Shown here piece after piece: positions 11,593 to 24,515 of a stretch of 64,000 bases of DNA. A program made the translations under genes and the position numbers. The notes under the pieces were generated by a model. That model made no database searches and was not told where the DNA came from. It saw only the letters and a list, made by a program, of their open reading frames with translations. The stretch's first letter is position 1, and each line of letters opens with the position of its first letter. The stretch covers positions 62,718-126,717 of the forward strand of contig NC_079384.1 in assembly GCF_021018895.1 (NCBI RefSeq), given 5' to 3'. Origin of the DNA: Seriola aureovittata. Lineage: Eukaryota > Chordata > Actinopteri > Carangiformes > Carangidae.

Positions 11593-14223
11593 ATGAGAGA
11601 TTAAAGATGGCATTATGAAGGAGGAGAGTGACTCAGGATTGTGGGATTGACATATGTTAATCAGCGGGACGAGCCGAGTCCATAGACTCCTCACTTGTAG
11701 GTTTTCGACAAACTTTAGTGTTGGGCCAATGAGAGATTAAAGATGGCCTCTCTTTGGAAGGGAGCGACCCAGGATTGTGGGGTTGACATATGTTACTCAG
11801 CGGTACGAGCCGAGTCCGTCAATACCTCAATTGTAGATTTTTGACAAACTTTAGTGTTGGACCAATGAGAGATTAAAGATGGCATTACTAAGAAATAGAG
11901 CCACCTACAGGGGTGGGTTTGACATATGTTCCTCAGCGGGACGAGCCGAGTCCATAGACTCCTCACTTGTAGGTTTTCGAAAAAACTTTAGTGTTGGGCC
12001 AATGACAGATTAAAGATGGCCTCTCTTTGGAAGGGAGGAACCCAGGAGGGTGGAAATGAGATATGTTACTCAGTGGGACGAGCCGAGTCTGTAGATACCC
12101 AATTTGTAGGTTTTCGACAAACTTTAGTGTTGTGCCAATGAGAGATTAAAGATGGCATCTTTTTGGAAGGGGGAAACCCAGGAGGGTGGGAATGAGATAT
12201 GTTACTCGGCGGGATGAGCTGAGTCCATAGACACCTCACTTAAAGGTATCTGACAAACTTTAGTTTTGGGCCAATGAGAGATTAAAGATGGCATTACTAA
12301 GAAATAGAGCCACCTACAGGGGTGGGGTTGACATATGTTCCTCAGCGGGACGAGCCGAGTCCATAGACTCCTCACTTGTAGGTTTTCAACAAACTTTAAT
12401 GTTGGACCAATGAGAGATTAAAGATGGCCTCTCTTTGGAAGGGAGCGACCCAGGATTGTGGGGTTGACATATGTTACTCAGCGGTACGAGCCGAGTCCGT
12501 CAATACCTCAATTGTAGATTTTCGACAAACTTTGGTGTTGGGCCAATGAGTGATTAAAGATGGCATTACTAAGAAATAGAGCCACCTACAGGGGTGGGGT
12601 TGACATATGTTACTCAGCGGGTAGGGCCGAATCCTTAGATACCTCAAATGTAGGTTTTCGACAAACTTTAGTGTTGGGCCAATGAGAGATTAAAGATGGC
12701 CTCTCTTCGGAAGGGAGGAACCCAGGAGGGTGGAAATGGGATATCTCACTCAGCGGGACGAGTCGAGTCCGTAGACAACTCATTTTTTGGTATCCGACAA
12801 ACTTTAGTTTTGGGCCAATGACAGATTAAAGATGGCCTCTCTTTGGAAGTGAGGAACCCAGGAGGGTGGAAATGAGATATGTTACTCGGAGGGATGAGCC
12901 GAGTCCATAGACACCTCACTTAAAGGTATCTGACAAACTTTAGTGTTGGGCCAATGAGAGATTAAAGATGCCATTACTAACGGATGGAACTACCTATGGG
13001 CGTGTGGTTGACATATGTTACTCAGCGAGACAAGCCGAGTCCGTAGATACCTCTTTTTTAGGTTTTTGACAAACTTTAGTGTTGGGCCAATGAGAGATTA
13101 AAGATGGCCTCTCTTTGGAAGGGAGCGACCCAGGATTGTGGGGTTGACATATGTTACTCAGCGGTACGAGCCGAGTCCGTCAATACCTCAATTGTAGATT
13201 TTCGACAAACTTTAGTGTTGGGCCAATGAGAGATTAAAGATGGCATTACTAAGAAATAGAGCCACCTACAGGGGTGGGGTTGACATATGTTCCTCAGCGG
13301 GACGAGCCGAGTCCATAGACTCCTCACTTGTAGGTTTTCGACAAACTTTAGTGTTGGGCCAATGAGAGATTAAAGATTGCACTACTACGGACGGGAGCGA
13401 CCCAGGATTGTGGGGTCGACATATATTACTCAGCGGTACAAGCAGAGTCCGTCGATACCTCATTTTTTGGCATTCGACAAACATTAGTGTTGGGCCAAAG
13501 ACGGATTAAATATGGTCTCTCTTTGGAAGGGAGGAACCCAGGAGGGTGAAAATGGGATATGTTACTCAGCGGGACGAGCCGAGTCTGTAGAAACCTCATT
13601 TGTAGGTTTTCGACAAACTTTAGTGTTGGTTCAATGAGAGATTAAAGATGGCCTCTTTTTGGAAGGGGGAAACCCAGGAGGGTGGGAATGATATATGTTT
13701 CTCAGAGGGACGAGCCGAGTACGTATACACCTCATTTGTAGGTATCCGAAAAACTTTAGTTTTGGGCAAATGAGAGATTAAAGATGGTCTCTCTTTGGAA
13801 GGGAGCGACCCAGGAGGGTGGGAATGAGATATTTTACTCACCGGGACAAGCCGAGTACGTAGTTAGCTCATTTGTAGGTTTTTGACAAACTTTAGTGTTG
13901 GCCTCATGAGAGATTAAAGATGGCATTACTAAGGTAGAGACCTACCTATAGGGGTGTTTTAACATATGTTACTCAGCGGATAGAGCCGAGTCCGTAGACA
14001 CCTCACTTGTAGATTTTTGACAACCTTTAGTATTGTGCCCATGCCACAATATGAGAGATTGAAGATGGCATTACTAAGGAACAGAGCTAACTATATGGGT
14101 GGGCCTGAGATATGTTACTCAGATGGAAGGGCCGAATCCGTAGATACCTCATCTGTAGGTTTTTGACAAACTTTAGTGTTGGGCCAATGACGGATTAAAG
14201 ATGGCCTCTCTTTGGAAGGGAGG
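11593..14223 (+). repeat. 136-bp tandem satellite, block 2 (about 19 copies)
   Basis: Same monomer as block 1, with more diverged monomers toward 13350-14200. It ends in another switch into the 165-bp monomer at GGAAGGGAGGAACCCCATTC (14214-14233). Confidence 0.95.
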
Positions 14224-17200
14224 AACCCCATTCATCTCTATGGGAGACCAAAATTGGAAGTATGCTGTATGAGGTCCAAGAGCCTGCTAGAGCATGAGAG
14301 CATCAGGTGGGATTTGGAGGTTTTTCTCTCACTTGATAACTCATCATGACATGTGCCTATACTGATACTGCCAACTGTGTTTGATGCAGCTCTCTATTAG
14401 CTTCCAAATGAACTACAATTCAGCCCAATGTCTGCTTTGGTCTATGAAATATGAGCTTTCGAAATTACTTCCACATTCTCATCTACTAGCATCATGGTAG
14501 ATGAGAATTTGGAAGCTTTTCTCTTACATGATAACTCATCATGACATGTGCCTATACTGATACTGCCAACTGTGTTTGATGCAGCTCTCTATTAGCTTCC
14601 AAATGAACTAGGATTCAGCCCAATGTCTGCTTTGGTCTTTGAAATATGAGCTTTTGAAATTACTTCCACATTCTCATCTATGGCATCATGGTAGATGAGA
14701 ATTTGGAAGCTTTTCTCTCACTTGGTAACTCATCATGACATGTGCCTATACTGATACTGCCACCTGTGTTTCATGCAGCTCTCTATACGCTTCCAAATGA
14801 ACTAGTATTCAACCCAATGTCTGCTTTGGTCTATGAAATATGAGCTTTCGAAATTACTTCCACATTCTTATCTATGAGCATCATGGTAAATGAGAATTTG
14901 GAAGCTTTTCTCTCACTTGGTAACTCATCATGACATGTGCCTATACTGATCCTGCCACCTGTGTTGTATGCAGCCCTATATTAGCTTCCAAATGAACTAG
15001 GATTCAGCCCAATGTCTGCTTTGGTCTTTGAAATATGAGTTTTTGAAATTACTTCCACATTCTCATCTATGGGCATCATGGTAGATGAGAATTTGGAAGC
15101 TTTTCTCTCACTTGATAACTCATCATGATATGTGCCTGTACTGATACTGCAAACTGTGTTTGATGCAGCCCTCTATTAGCTTCCAAATGAACTAGGATTC
15201 AGCCCAATGTCTGCTTTGGTCTTTGAAATATCAGCGTTTGAAATTACTTCCACATTCTTATCTATGAGCATCATGGTAAATGAGAATTTGGAAGCTTTTC
15301 TCTTACATGATAACTCATCATGATATGTGCCTATACTGATACTGCCACCTGTGTTTTATGCAGCTCTCTATACGCTTCCAAATGAACTACAATTCAGCCC
15401 AATGTCTGCTTTGGTCTTTGAAATATGAGCTTTTGAAATTACTTCCACATTCTCATCTATGGGCATCATGGTAGATGAGAATTTGGAAGCTTTTCTCTCA
15501 CTTGATAACTCATCATGACATGTGCCTATAATGATCCTACCACATGTGTTGTATGCAGCCCTCTATTAGCTTCCAAATGAACTAGGATTCAGCCCAATGT
15601 CTGCTTTGGTCTTTGAAATATCAGCGTTTGAAATTACTTCCACATTCTTATCTATGAGCATCATGGTAAATGAGAATTTGGAAGCTTTTCTCTTACATGA
15701 TAACTCATCATGATATGTGCCTGTACTGATACTGCAAACTGTGTTTGATGCAGCCCTCTATTAGCTTCCAAATGAACTAGGATTCAGCCCAATGTCTGCT
15801 TTGGTCTTTGAAATATCAGCGTTTGAAATTACTTCCACATTCTCATCTATGAGCATCATGGTAGATGAGAATTTGGAAGCTTTTCTCTTACATGATAACT
15901 CATCATGACATGTGCCTATACTGATCCTGCCACCTGTATTTCATGCAGCTCTCTATACGCTTCCAAATGAACTAGGATTCAGCCCAGTGTCTGCTTTGGT
16001 CTTTGAAATATCAGTGTTTGAAATTACTTCCACATTCTCATCGATGAGCATCATGGTAGATGAGAATTTGGAAGCTTTTCTCTTACATGATAACTCATCA
16101 TGACATGTGCCTATACTGATACTGCCACCTGTATTTCATGCAGCTCTCTATACGCTTCCAAATGAACTATGATTCAGCCCAATGTCTGCTTTGGTCTTTG
16201 AAATATGAGCTTTTGAAATTACTTCCACATTCTCATCTATGGGCATCATGGTAGATGAGAATTTGGAAGCTTTTCTCTCACTTGATAACTCATCATGACA
16301 TGTGCCTATACTGATCCTGCCACCTGTGTTGTATGCAGCCCTCTATTAGCTTCCAAATGAACTAGTATTCAGCCCAATGTCTGCTTTGGTCTTTGAAATA
16401 TGAGCTTTTGAAATTACTTCCACATTCTCATCTATGGGCATCATGGTAGATGAGAATTTGGAAGCTTTTCTCTCACTTGATAACTCATCATGACATGTGC
16501 CTATACTGATCCTGCCACCTGTGTTGTATGCAGCCCTATATTAGCTTCCAAATGAACTAGGATTCAGCCCAATGTCTGCTTTGGTCTTTGAAATATCAGC
16601 GTTTGAAATTACTTCCACATTCTCATCTATGAGCATCATGGTAGATGAGAATTTGGAAGCTTTTCTCTTACATGATAACTCATCATGACATGTGCCTATA
16701 CTGATCCTGCCACCTGTGTTGTATGCAGCTCTCTATACGCTTCCAAATGAACTACAATTCAGCCCAATGTCTGCTTTGGTCTTTGAAATATGAGCTTTTG
16801 AAATTACTTCCACATTCTCATCTATGGGCATCATGGTAGATGAGAATTTGGAAGCTTTTCTCTCACTTGATAACTCATCATGACATGTGCCTATACTGAT
16901 CCTGCCACCTGTGTTGTATGCAGCCCTATATTAGCTTCCAAATGAACTAGTATTCAGCCCAATGTCTGCTTTGGTCTTTGAAATATGAGCTTTTGAAATT
17001 ACTTCCACATTCTCATCTATGGGCATCATGGTAGATGAGAATTTGGAAGCTTTTCTCTCACTTGATAACTCATCATGACATGTGCCTATACTGATACTGC
17101 CAACTGTGTTTGATGCAGCTCTCTATTAGCTTCCAAATGAACTAGGATTCAGCCCAATGTCTGCTTTGGTCTTTGAAATATGAGCTTTTGAAATTACTTC

Positions 17201-19335
17201 CACATTCTCATCTATGGGCATCATGGTAGATGAGAATTTGGAAGCTTTTCTCTCACTTGATAACTCATCATGACATGTGCCTATACTGATCCTGCCACCT
17301 GTGTTGTATGCAGCCCTCTATTAGCTTCCAAATGAACTAGGATTCAGCCCAATGTCTGCTTTGGTCTTTGAAATATGAACTTTTGAAATTACTTCCACAT
17401 TCTCATCTATGGGCATCATGGTAGATGAGAATTTGGAAGCTTTTCTCTCACTTGATAACTCATCATGACATGTGCCTATACTGATAATGCCACCTGTATT
17501 TCATGCAGCTCTCTATACGCTTCCAAATGAACTACAATTCAGCCCAATGTCTGCTTTGGTCTATGAAATATGAGCTTTTGAAATTACTTCCACATTCTCA
17601 TCTATGGGCATCATGGTAGATGAGAATTTGGAAGCTTTTCTCTCACTTGATAACTCATCATGACATGTGCCTATACTGATACTGCCACCTGTATTTCATG
17701 CAGCTCTCTATACGCTTCCAAATGAACTACAATTCAGCCCAATGTCTGCTTTGGTCTATGAAATATGAGCTTTCGAAATTACTTCCACATTCTCATCTAT
17801 GAGCATCATGGTAGATGAGAATTTGGAAGCTTTTCTCTCACTTGATAACTCATCATGATATGTGCCTATACTGATACTGCCACCTGTATTTCATGCAGCT
17901 CTCTATACGCTTCCAAATGAACTACAATTCAGCCCAATGTCTGCTTTGGTCTATGAAATATGAGCTTTCGAAATTACTTCCACATTCTCATCTATGAGCA
18001 TCATGGTAGATGAGAATTTGGAAGCTTTTCTCTCACTTGATAACTCATCATGACATGTGCCTATACTGATACTGCCACCTGTATTTCATGCAGCTCTCTA
18101 TATGCTTCTAAATTAACTAGGATTCAGCCCAATGTCTGCTTTGGTCTTTGAAATATGAGCTTTTGAAATTACTTCCACATTCTCATCTATGGGCATCATG
18201 GTAGATGAGAATTTGGAAGCTTTTCTCTCACTTGATAACTCATCATGACATGTGCCTATACTGATCCTGCCACCTGTGTTGTATGCAGCCCTATATTAGC
18301 TTCCAAATGAACTAGGATTCAGCCCAATGTCTGCTTTGGTCTTTGAAATATGAGCTTTTGAAATTACTTCCACATTCTCATCTATGGGCATCATGGTAGA
18401 TGAGAATTTGGAAGCTTTTCTCTCACTTGATAACTCATCATGACATGTGCCTATACTGATACTGCCACCTGTATTTCATGCAGCTCTCTATAAGTGTCTA
18501 AATGAACTAGGATTCAGCCCAATGTCTGCTTTGGTCCTTGAAATATGAGTTTTTGAAATTACTTCCACATTCTCATCTATGGGCATCATGGTAGATGAGA
18601 ATTTGGAAGCTTTTCTCTCACTTCATAACTCATCATGACATGTGCCTATACTGATAATGCCACCTGTATTTCATGCAGCTCTCTATACGCTTCCAAATGA
18701 ACTACAATTCAGCCCAATGTCTGCTTTGGTCTATGAAATATGAGCTTTCGAAATTACTTCCACATTCTCATCTATGGGCATCATGGTAGATGAGAATTTG
18801 GAAGCTTTTCTCTCACTTGATAACTCATCATGACATGTGCCTATACTGATACTGCCACCTGTATTTCATGCAGCTCTCTATATGTGTCTAAATGAACTAG
18901 GATTCAGCCCAATGTCTGCTTTGGTCTTTGAAATATGAGTTTTTGAAATTACTTCCACATTCTCTTCTATGGGCATCATGGTAAATGAGAATTTGGAAGC
19001 TTTTCTCTTACATGATAACTCATCATGACATGTGCCTATACTGATCCTGCCACCTGTGTTGTATGCAGCCCTCTATTAGCTTCCAAATGAACTAGTATTC
19101 AGCCCAATGTCTGCTTTGGTCTTTGAAATATGAACTTTTGAAATTACTTCCTCATTCTCATCTATGGGCATCATGGTAGATGAGAATTTGGAAGCTTTTC
19201 TCTCACTTGATAACTCATCATGACATGTGCCTATACTGATACTGCCAACTGTGTTTGATGCAGCTCTCTATTAGCTTCCAAATGAACTAGGATTCAGCCC
19301 AATGTCTGCTTTGGTCTTTGAAATATGAGCTTTTG
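14224..19335 (+). repeat. 195-bp tandem satellite (about 25 copies)
   Basis: CTTCCAAATGAACTA recurs at 14401, 14596, 14790 and 14985, a period of 194-195 bp, to 19290. Each monomer contains a 17-bp-stem hairpin: TTCCACATTCTCATCTA, a loop of 10-14 bases, then TAGATGAGAATTTGGAA. The first 100 bp are a 165-type monomer. Further monomers flank the gene units at 25560-26060 and 33040-33240. Confidence 0.95.
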
Positions 19336-20014
19336 AGATTACTTTGTAATTTCAAAGAATCAATAACTTTGAAATCTGTAATATTTCAAATTTCATTCAG
19401 TAGACCAGAATTTGGAATCTCAATAGATTGAAATTTGTCATTTTTGTCTATTTTTGTATTTTAAAAGAATCAACAACTGAAACAATGTTAACTTTCTAAT
19501 AGGCCATTTATTACAAATATACCTGTTTACCTTCATTGTTTTTTGAAAAGCAAATAAATATCGACCTGTATCTCTTATTTGTCTTTTTTGTGTTGTATAA
19601 CATACAAAAAAAAGGTAATTGATTATGTTACTTTTTTCCCCAATACAAAGCTCTATTTTCAATAGAAAATAAACTATTCTGTGTTACATTGGAAGCACCA
19701 AACAAACATCAGGGCACAACCCATGAAGATCCAAAATGTTACAAAACAGCTACATCCAAAATGTTACTATAAATGTTACTTGCTCTTAGAAATGTTTTTC
19801 ACCCAAAACAAATGTTATGATAGACATCAGCCAGATTCCATGTACTAAACAACAAATTCCTTGAAATAGATAAACCTATATTTCAATGTAGAAATACAAA
19901 AGTATTCTCAATAAACAAAAACAAACAAATTGGTCTCAAAATGTTTCAAGGAAGCCTGTGAATTTGCAAACAAACATGTGCATGCTCAACAATTATTTCA
20001 CTTCACTTGATTTG
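19336..20014. other. 3' flank of Ig gene unit A, no separate gene seen
   Basis: Nearly identical to 26063-26746 of unit B. Short ORFs such as 19438-19662 are not conserved as proteins between the units beyond nucleotide identity. It probably holds the 3' untranslated region of the Ig gene. Confidence 0.45.
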
Positions 20015-21722
20015 TCATCCAGTCACAGAGGCAGATATGTCAGTCATTGTCTCATAGACATTTTCCACTTCACATATTCCACACATAATTTCATAGACTT
20101 CAGACTTCCTTTTGCTGTTTTTCTCCAGGGTGTCCATCTTGTCTTTCACCTTTGGAGAGATTTTCAATATGAACGTTATTGAACACATTTTCACAATTGC
20201 TCCATCCCTTCTGTACATATACTGATGACCTGACTTCCACATTCACATCTACACACTTCCACATTCACATATACTGACTTCCAGATTGTGATTTACGCAC
20301 TTCCAAATTCTCATCTATCGACCTCCACATTCACATATACTGACTTCCAGATTCTGATTTACGCACTTCCACATTCTCGTCTATCGATCTCCACATTCAC
20401 ATATACTGACTTCCACATGTAATTTCAAGTATAATGTTCACATCATATTACCTACCTGATTTCTTTCCAGGACAATCCTTTTAGGCACAGCCTGCTGCCT
20501 CTTCTTCAGTAGCCATTTGTGAGGAGGCAGCTCATCTACTCTGATCTCATTTCCGAAGTTCTCCACATTTTTTCTTTTGCGACAAAAGAATACAATGGCT
20601 GAGATGGTGATGATCATCAGGAGGACAATGACTGTGACTGCTGCTGAAACTGCTACATTACTAACTGCTGATTTCAGTATGAGTGTTGTGGTGCATGTTT
20701 CAGAACCCATAAGGTTTTCAGCATTACAGACATAGGGACCCAATACATCTTCTCCGGTGATTGTTAAAAACAAGTCACCAGGGAGCATCTTTTCTCTGCT
20801 TTCCTTGGACCATGTGTACCACATTGGGGGGCTACCTTGACTGCCAATGCAACTGAGCACCACCGTCTGACCCATCTCAACCACAACCTCAGGGTTACAC
20901 ACAGGTTTGGTTGGCCTCTCCATTACATCTAGCCGAATGATGATGCTGCTGATTCCAGGAAGTTTTTGAACCTTGCACTGGAAGGTGTCAGAGTCTGTTA
21001 GCTTCAAGTCATTGATGTTTATTGAACCATTGCCACTTTCAGGATCTGGAGACACAAACTGAACTCTGCTCTGAAATCGATGATTAAAATCATTGTAGAT
21101 GCGATGATCTCCAGCATACCAGATAACCACTGTTTCTTCTTTCTGTATGTCTGCAGGCAGTCCACTCAATATCAATTCCTCCCAAGTCTTCAGGAGCAAG
21201 GGTGGAGTGACAGCTGAGGGTCACGTCGTCTCCCACTGCAGCATATGTAGGTGATAATGACCGTGACACTATCTGCAGTCCATGAGATGGTTTTGCAGTG
21301 AAAGGCAATAATGAGAGGCTCATGAACAAATGCCATAGCTTGAGCCTGGTGATCAGAGGCTTTCGATAAGGAGGACGTCTTTGGTGAAATGCTCTAGAGA
21401 TTGGCATCTGCAGATTTTAAAAGAACAGAGTTTAAATTTGAATCAAATAGACTGACATGTGGATTTTTGTAACTATTTTAGATGAAAATATGGAACCTGC
21501 CAACATTCGGGTCCAGATTTCAATTTGTTACATTACACGTTAGCATGTTAGCTAATGCTAAAACCGAACGAACATTTTAAAATGTTCATTTCTTGATAAA
21601 CCTTTTCAACAACCATTAAAACTTGTGTGCAAAGTCTTCCTAAAACAGTCAAATAACCCATAGCGGTCCAGAGAGGCTAGAAACACTCAAAATATAGTAT
21701 TTTTGTCAGAGCAACTTACCAT
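20015..21722 (-). pseudogene. CAR/CTX-like immunoglobulin receptor, copy A (frameshifted)
   Basis: This is the left member of a duplicated pair; copy B at 26747-28415 is intact. The main exon is 20456-21407 (952 bp, against 957 in B). The missing 5 bp lie near 21157 between the IEW and PADIQ codons of the V-type Ig domain, which shifts the frame, so the two halves are open in different frames. The rest matches B closely: leader, V domain, second Ig domain (VLSCIGSQ to GPYVCNAEN), transmembrane segment and tail. Flanking splice sites are kept: donor ATG|GTAAGT at 21720 and 3' donor CAG|GTAGGT at 20455. The predicted last exon (stop at 20015) is open. A transcript may still be made but cannot encode the full receptor unless the lesion is an assembly error. 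Confidence 0.85.
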
Positions 21723-21748
21723 TCTGATACAGCTTTCCCTCATGTGAA

Positions 21749-21780
21749 AACAAAATGGCTGACACTGAACTTTGAACTTT
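21749..21780 (-). promoter_or_regulatory. promoter module of Ig gene copy A: DR1 plus GCCATTTTG
   Basis: On the minus strand AAGTTCAAAGTTCA (a DR1-type nuclear-receptor repeat, 21766-21779) is followed by GCCATTTTG (21751-21759, YY1-like) shortly before exon 1. Identical arrangement in copy B. Confidence 0.45.
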
Positions 21781-22373
21781 GTGACCCCAAAAATTCAAAA
21801 GCTGTCAATTGAGCTGTACCTGACATATGTGGTAGGGCTTGGTCCTAGGTACTCTGAGTCAAATTTTGGAGGCTCTGACGCTGCCCAAACTCTGGGAAAT
21901 ACCCCATTTGTCCCTTCCATATTTCAATCTATGAAATTCCAAATTCTGAATTGGTCACAGACTGAACTCTGGAATATACATAGATTGAAATAAGATGAAA
22001 TTTCTTTCTATTGAATGGGGTTTGGAATTTGGAAGATGTTGTAAGGGGGCTCAAAATGCACAACACGCAGCCCTTGTGGTTTCATGTCAACATGACCTCA
22101 TGCCCTAACAGGCGTTTTGGGTTTATAAAGCACACTTCCATTTTCATCAATTTCACTCACTGAGGCAGAAAAATGTACTTTGAGCTAGGCGCTTGATTTT
22201 GACATATGATGTAGAGCCGGGAAAGACGGTTCTGGGACACTCACTCCCATGTCCCTAGCCGTTCGCTAACCTGAGTTATGCCACCCCCAAATTAATTTTT
22301 CCTAGATGAATGGAACAGATGTAAACTTGGAATTAATAATTTCACATTCTCATTTGGTTGGTCACATGGTAGG

Positions 22374-22432
22374 AGGCTAAAGGTCATGACAGCCATATTG
22401 ACTTCACCTCGACATGTTCCCTGCATCACAAG
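22374..22432 (+). promoter_or_regulatory. promoter and exon 1 module of Pro-rich gene A
   Basis: AGGCTAAAGGTCA (22374-22386, DR1-like), GCCATATTG (22392-22400), then an ATG at 22414 and a strong donor CAAG|GTAAGA at 22432/22433. The same order occurs at 23713, 29085, 30369 and, on the minus strand, 34328 and 35437. Confidence 0.45.
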
Positions 22433-22880
22433 GTAAGATGCTCTCTTAAAAGTGTAGATTTGGACAGGCATAGCCCTTCCAAATTGGCAGGAACTGGTTT
22501 CAAGTGTTTCTTAAACTGCTTAGACACATTTTTTCAAAAGTTTCTGTGTGAAATCTTGGTGTTTGATGTGGCTAAGTAATATGCTAAAGTGCTAGCAGAT
22601 ACGCTAACCCACCGCGTCATAATAGATTGAAATCTGGAATCAGTTATTCCAAATTCTCATCTGTTAAAAGATGGACATTTGGAATTTGAATGTCACAAGT
22701 AGGGTAAACTGTGGAGCACTCAAAGTGATTAGAGAAGCACCCATGAGCATCTGTTTTCTGTTCACCTTTCACCAGTTTGTGAAGCCCAGACGACATGTCC
22801 ATGTGCCCAAACCACCCTGGCGGCAAGTCCCCGTGGTGCTCAGAGACCGACACCGAGCCCACCGCCAAGTTCCCGCGTGG

Positions 22881-22932
<52 letters not shown>

Positions 22933-23458
22933 AAGCCCACCGATGAGACCAAGTCCACCAACAAGTCCGCTGTGGGGATCCGGACCGAGCCCTCCAAAGA
23001 ATCCCCTCCGGGGACCCAGACCAAGCCCTACAATGAATCCCCTCAGGGGACCCAGACCGAGCCCTACGATGAATCCCCTCCGGGGACCCAGACCGAGCCC
23101 TCCGATGAATCCCCTCCGGGGACCCAGACCGAGCCCTACGATGAATCCCCTCCGGGGACGCAGACCGAGCCCTCCGATGAATCCCTCCTGGGGGCCCAGA
23201 CCGAGCGCTACGATGAATCCCCTCCGGGGACCCAGACCGAGCCCTCCGATTAATCCCTCCAGGGGACCCGGACCGAGCCCTCCGATGAATCCCTCCTGGG
23301 GACGCAGACCGAGCCCTCCGATGAATCCCTCCTGGGGACTCAGACTGATAAAGCGTCCCAGTTCAAGAGAGCCAGAGCCAGACCCAAGACGACCACCGGG
23401 TGTCTGCCAGTCGACCACTGGCCGACACTCAGGTGGCGCGCCAGAGAGTGAGGTATAA
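22414..23458 (+). CDS. Pro-rich repeat protein, two exons, copy A (putative)
   Basis: Family not recognised. Exon 1 is 22414-22432 (19 bp, MFPASQ plus one base) with donor CAAG|GTAAGA. Exon 2 is 22776-23458, after the acceptor TTTTCTGTTCACCTTTCACCAG. Joining them leaves the long frame open for 702 bp, giving 233 residues. After CEAQTTCPCAQTTL comes a (Pro-Ser)n run, then about ten copies of a 36-bp (12-residue) repeat of the type PLRGPRPSPTMN, and an end in ESEV. An AATAAA lies at 23545. All three frames are open over the repeat, and a second frame (start at 22795, 152 residues) reads GTQTEPYDESPP repeats, so the frame choice rests on the exon 1 phase. Two related members (30409 and 35397) keep the same phase. 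No signal peptide or membrane segment is seen. Confidence 0.45.
22886..23345 (+). repeat. GC-rich coding-type minisatellite (GAGCCC run and 36-bp repeat)
   Basis: GAGCCC hexamers at about 22886-22930, followed by the 36-bp unit built on GGGACCCAGACCGAGCCCT. No stop occurs in the long frame. Confidence 0.9.
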
Positions 23459-24515
23459 TGGTGAAGAATGGTTGTTTCCAACCATGTTTTTGGACAGTTT
23501 CAAGAGGAGGCTATGTTCATGTTGTACAATTAATCCAGTTTGAAAATAAAGGTTCTGAGCATTGAGTTCTGCGTACGAGTTTGATTTTGACACATAACAG
23601 TGTGACTCTGTCAATAACTTCCAAATTGTCATCTAGTCCATAAGCTGTAGTTTGATGAGAATTTGGAATAATTCCAGATTTCTATCTATTACATGGTGGC
23701 GGGTCACATGGTAGGTCAAAGGTCAAGTCGGCCATATTGTCATCTCATCACCACACGGTTGTGCACACACAGGTAAGTACCTCTCTTAAAACAACGGTTT
23801 ACAGCCCTCCAGGACGGTCAAAAGCCACTGGGAGTTTTAAAAGGGGGCATTTGGTGTGCCTAAGAAACATGCTAAAGTGCTCAAATGGCGCATAATACTA
23901 ATATGCATAATAAATGTGGAATTTGACCTTGATACAAGTGCAGTCCTTACCTGTCGGATTTGACATTATTCTTTCCGCACCTGACCGAGATGCTTTTACT
24001 AACCTTAACCACTCCCTTCTTTGTGCCTAACCCTAACCCAAGTTCGACATGCAACTACCACCCCCGGTTTTTCATGTTGCTATTTAGCATGCTAAAGTGC
24101 TAGTGTAACAGATTGGAATCTGGGTCATAACCACATTATCTGCCATATTTTCATCTATTAAATGGAGGCAGCTCCAGTTGAAGCTGCATGCAATTAGTGC
24201 AAGCAAAGCGGTAGACACAGAGGAGGGAGGGAAGGGCAGATGGCAGTTTGATTAGCACTGCACGAGCCAATCGCTTTGAACGTGGCGTTCAACATGATTG
24301 GGTGATGTTTTTACAGGATTGTCGGTTCCACAGCTGACATATTTTTTAAATTTTTATGAAAAAGCATTAAATTACTTTGTTGCTGTCGGGGTGTGAAGAG
24401 GATTATAAGCAATTCAGTAAAAAATGCTCCAGAAGTACATCTCCTACCCTACCTTTAATACTAGGGAATAACATTTGGAATTTGGAAACACTGACATAGA
24501 TTAGGTTTTCAACAA
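23459..24515. other. 3' end of gene A, a second promoter module and relics
   Basis: Contains the gene A poly(A) signal (23545), a second exon-1-like module (perfect DR1 AGGTCAAAGGTCA at 23713-23725, GCCATATTG at 23731, donor ACAG|GTAAGT) without an ATG, and a 5' relic of the MQPPPP gene next to CCTAACCCTAACCCA (24014-24046). The relic stops after about 20 bp of coding sequence. No intact gene seen. Confidence 0.5.

Noticed and set aside
5440..19335. Regular direct repeats that might suggest a CRISPR array, and many 60-75-codon ORFs
   Set aside because: Monomers of 136-195 bp without distinct short repeat and spacer structure in a eukaryotic context are satellites. The ORFs recur only because the satellite recurs.
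22840..23481. 213-codon minus-strand Gly-Leu ORF
   Set aside because: Antisense of the 36-bp minisatellite. No promoter, splice or poly(A) support on that strand.
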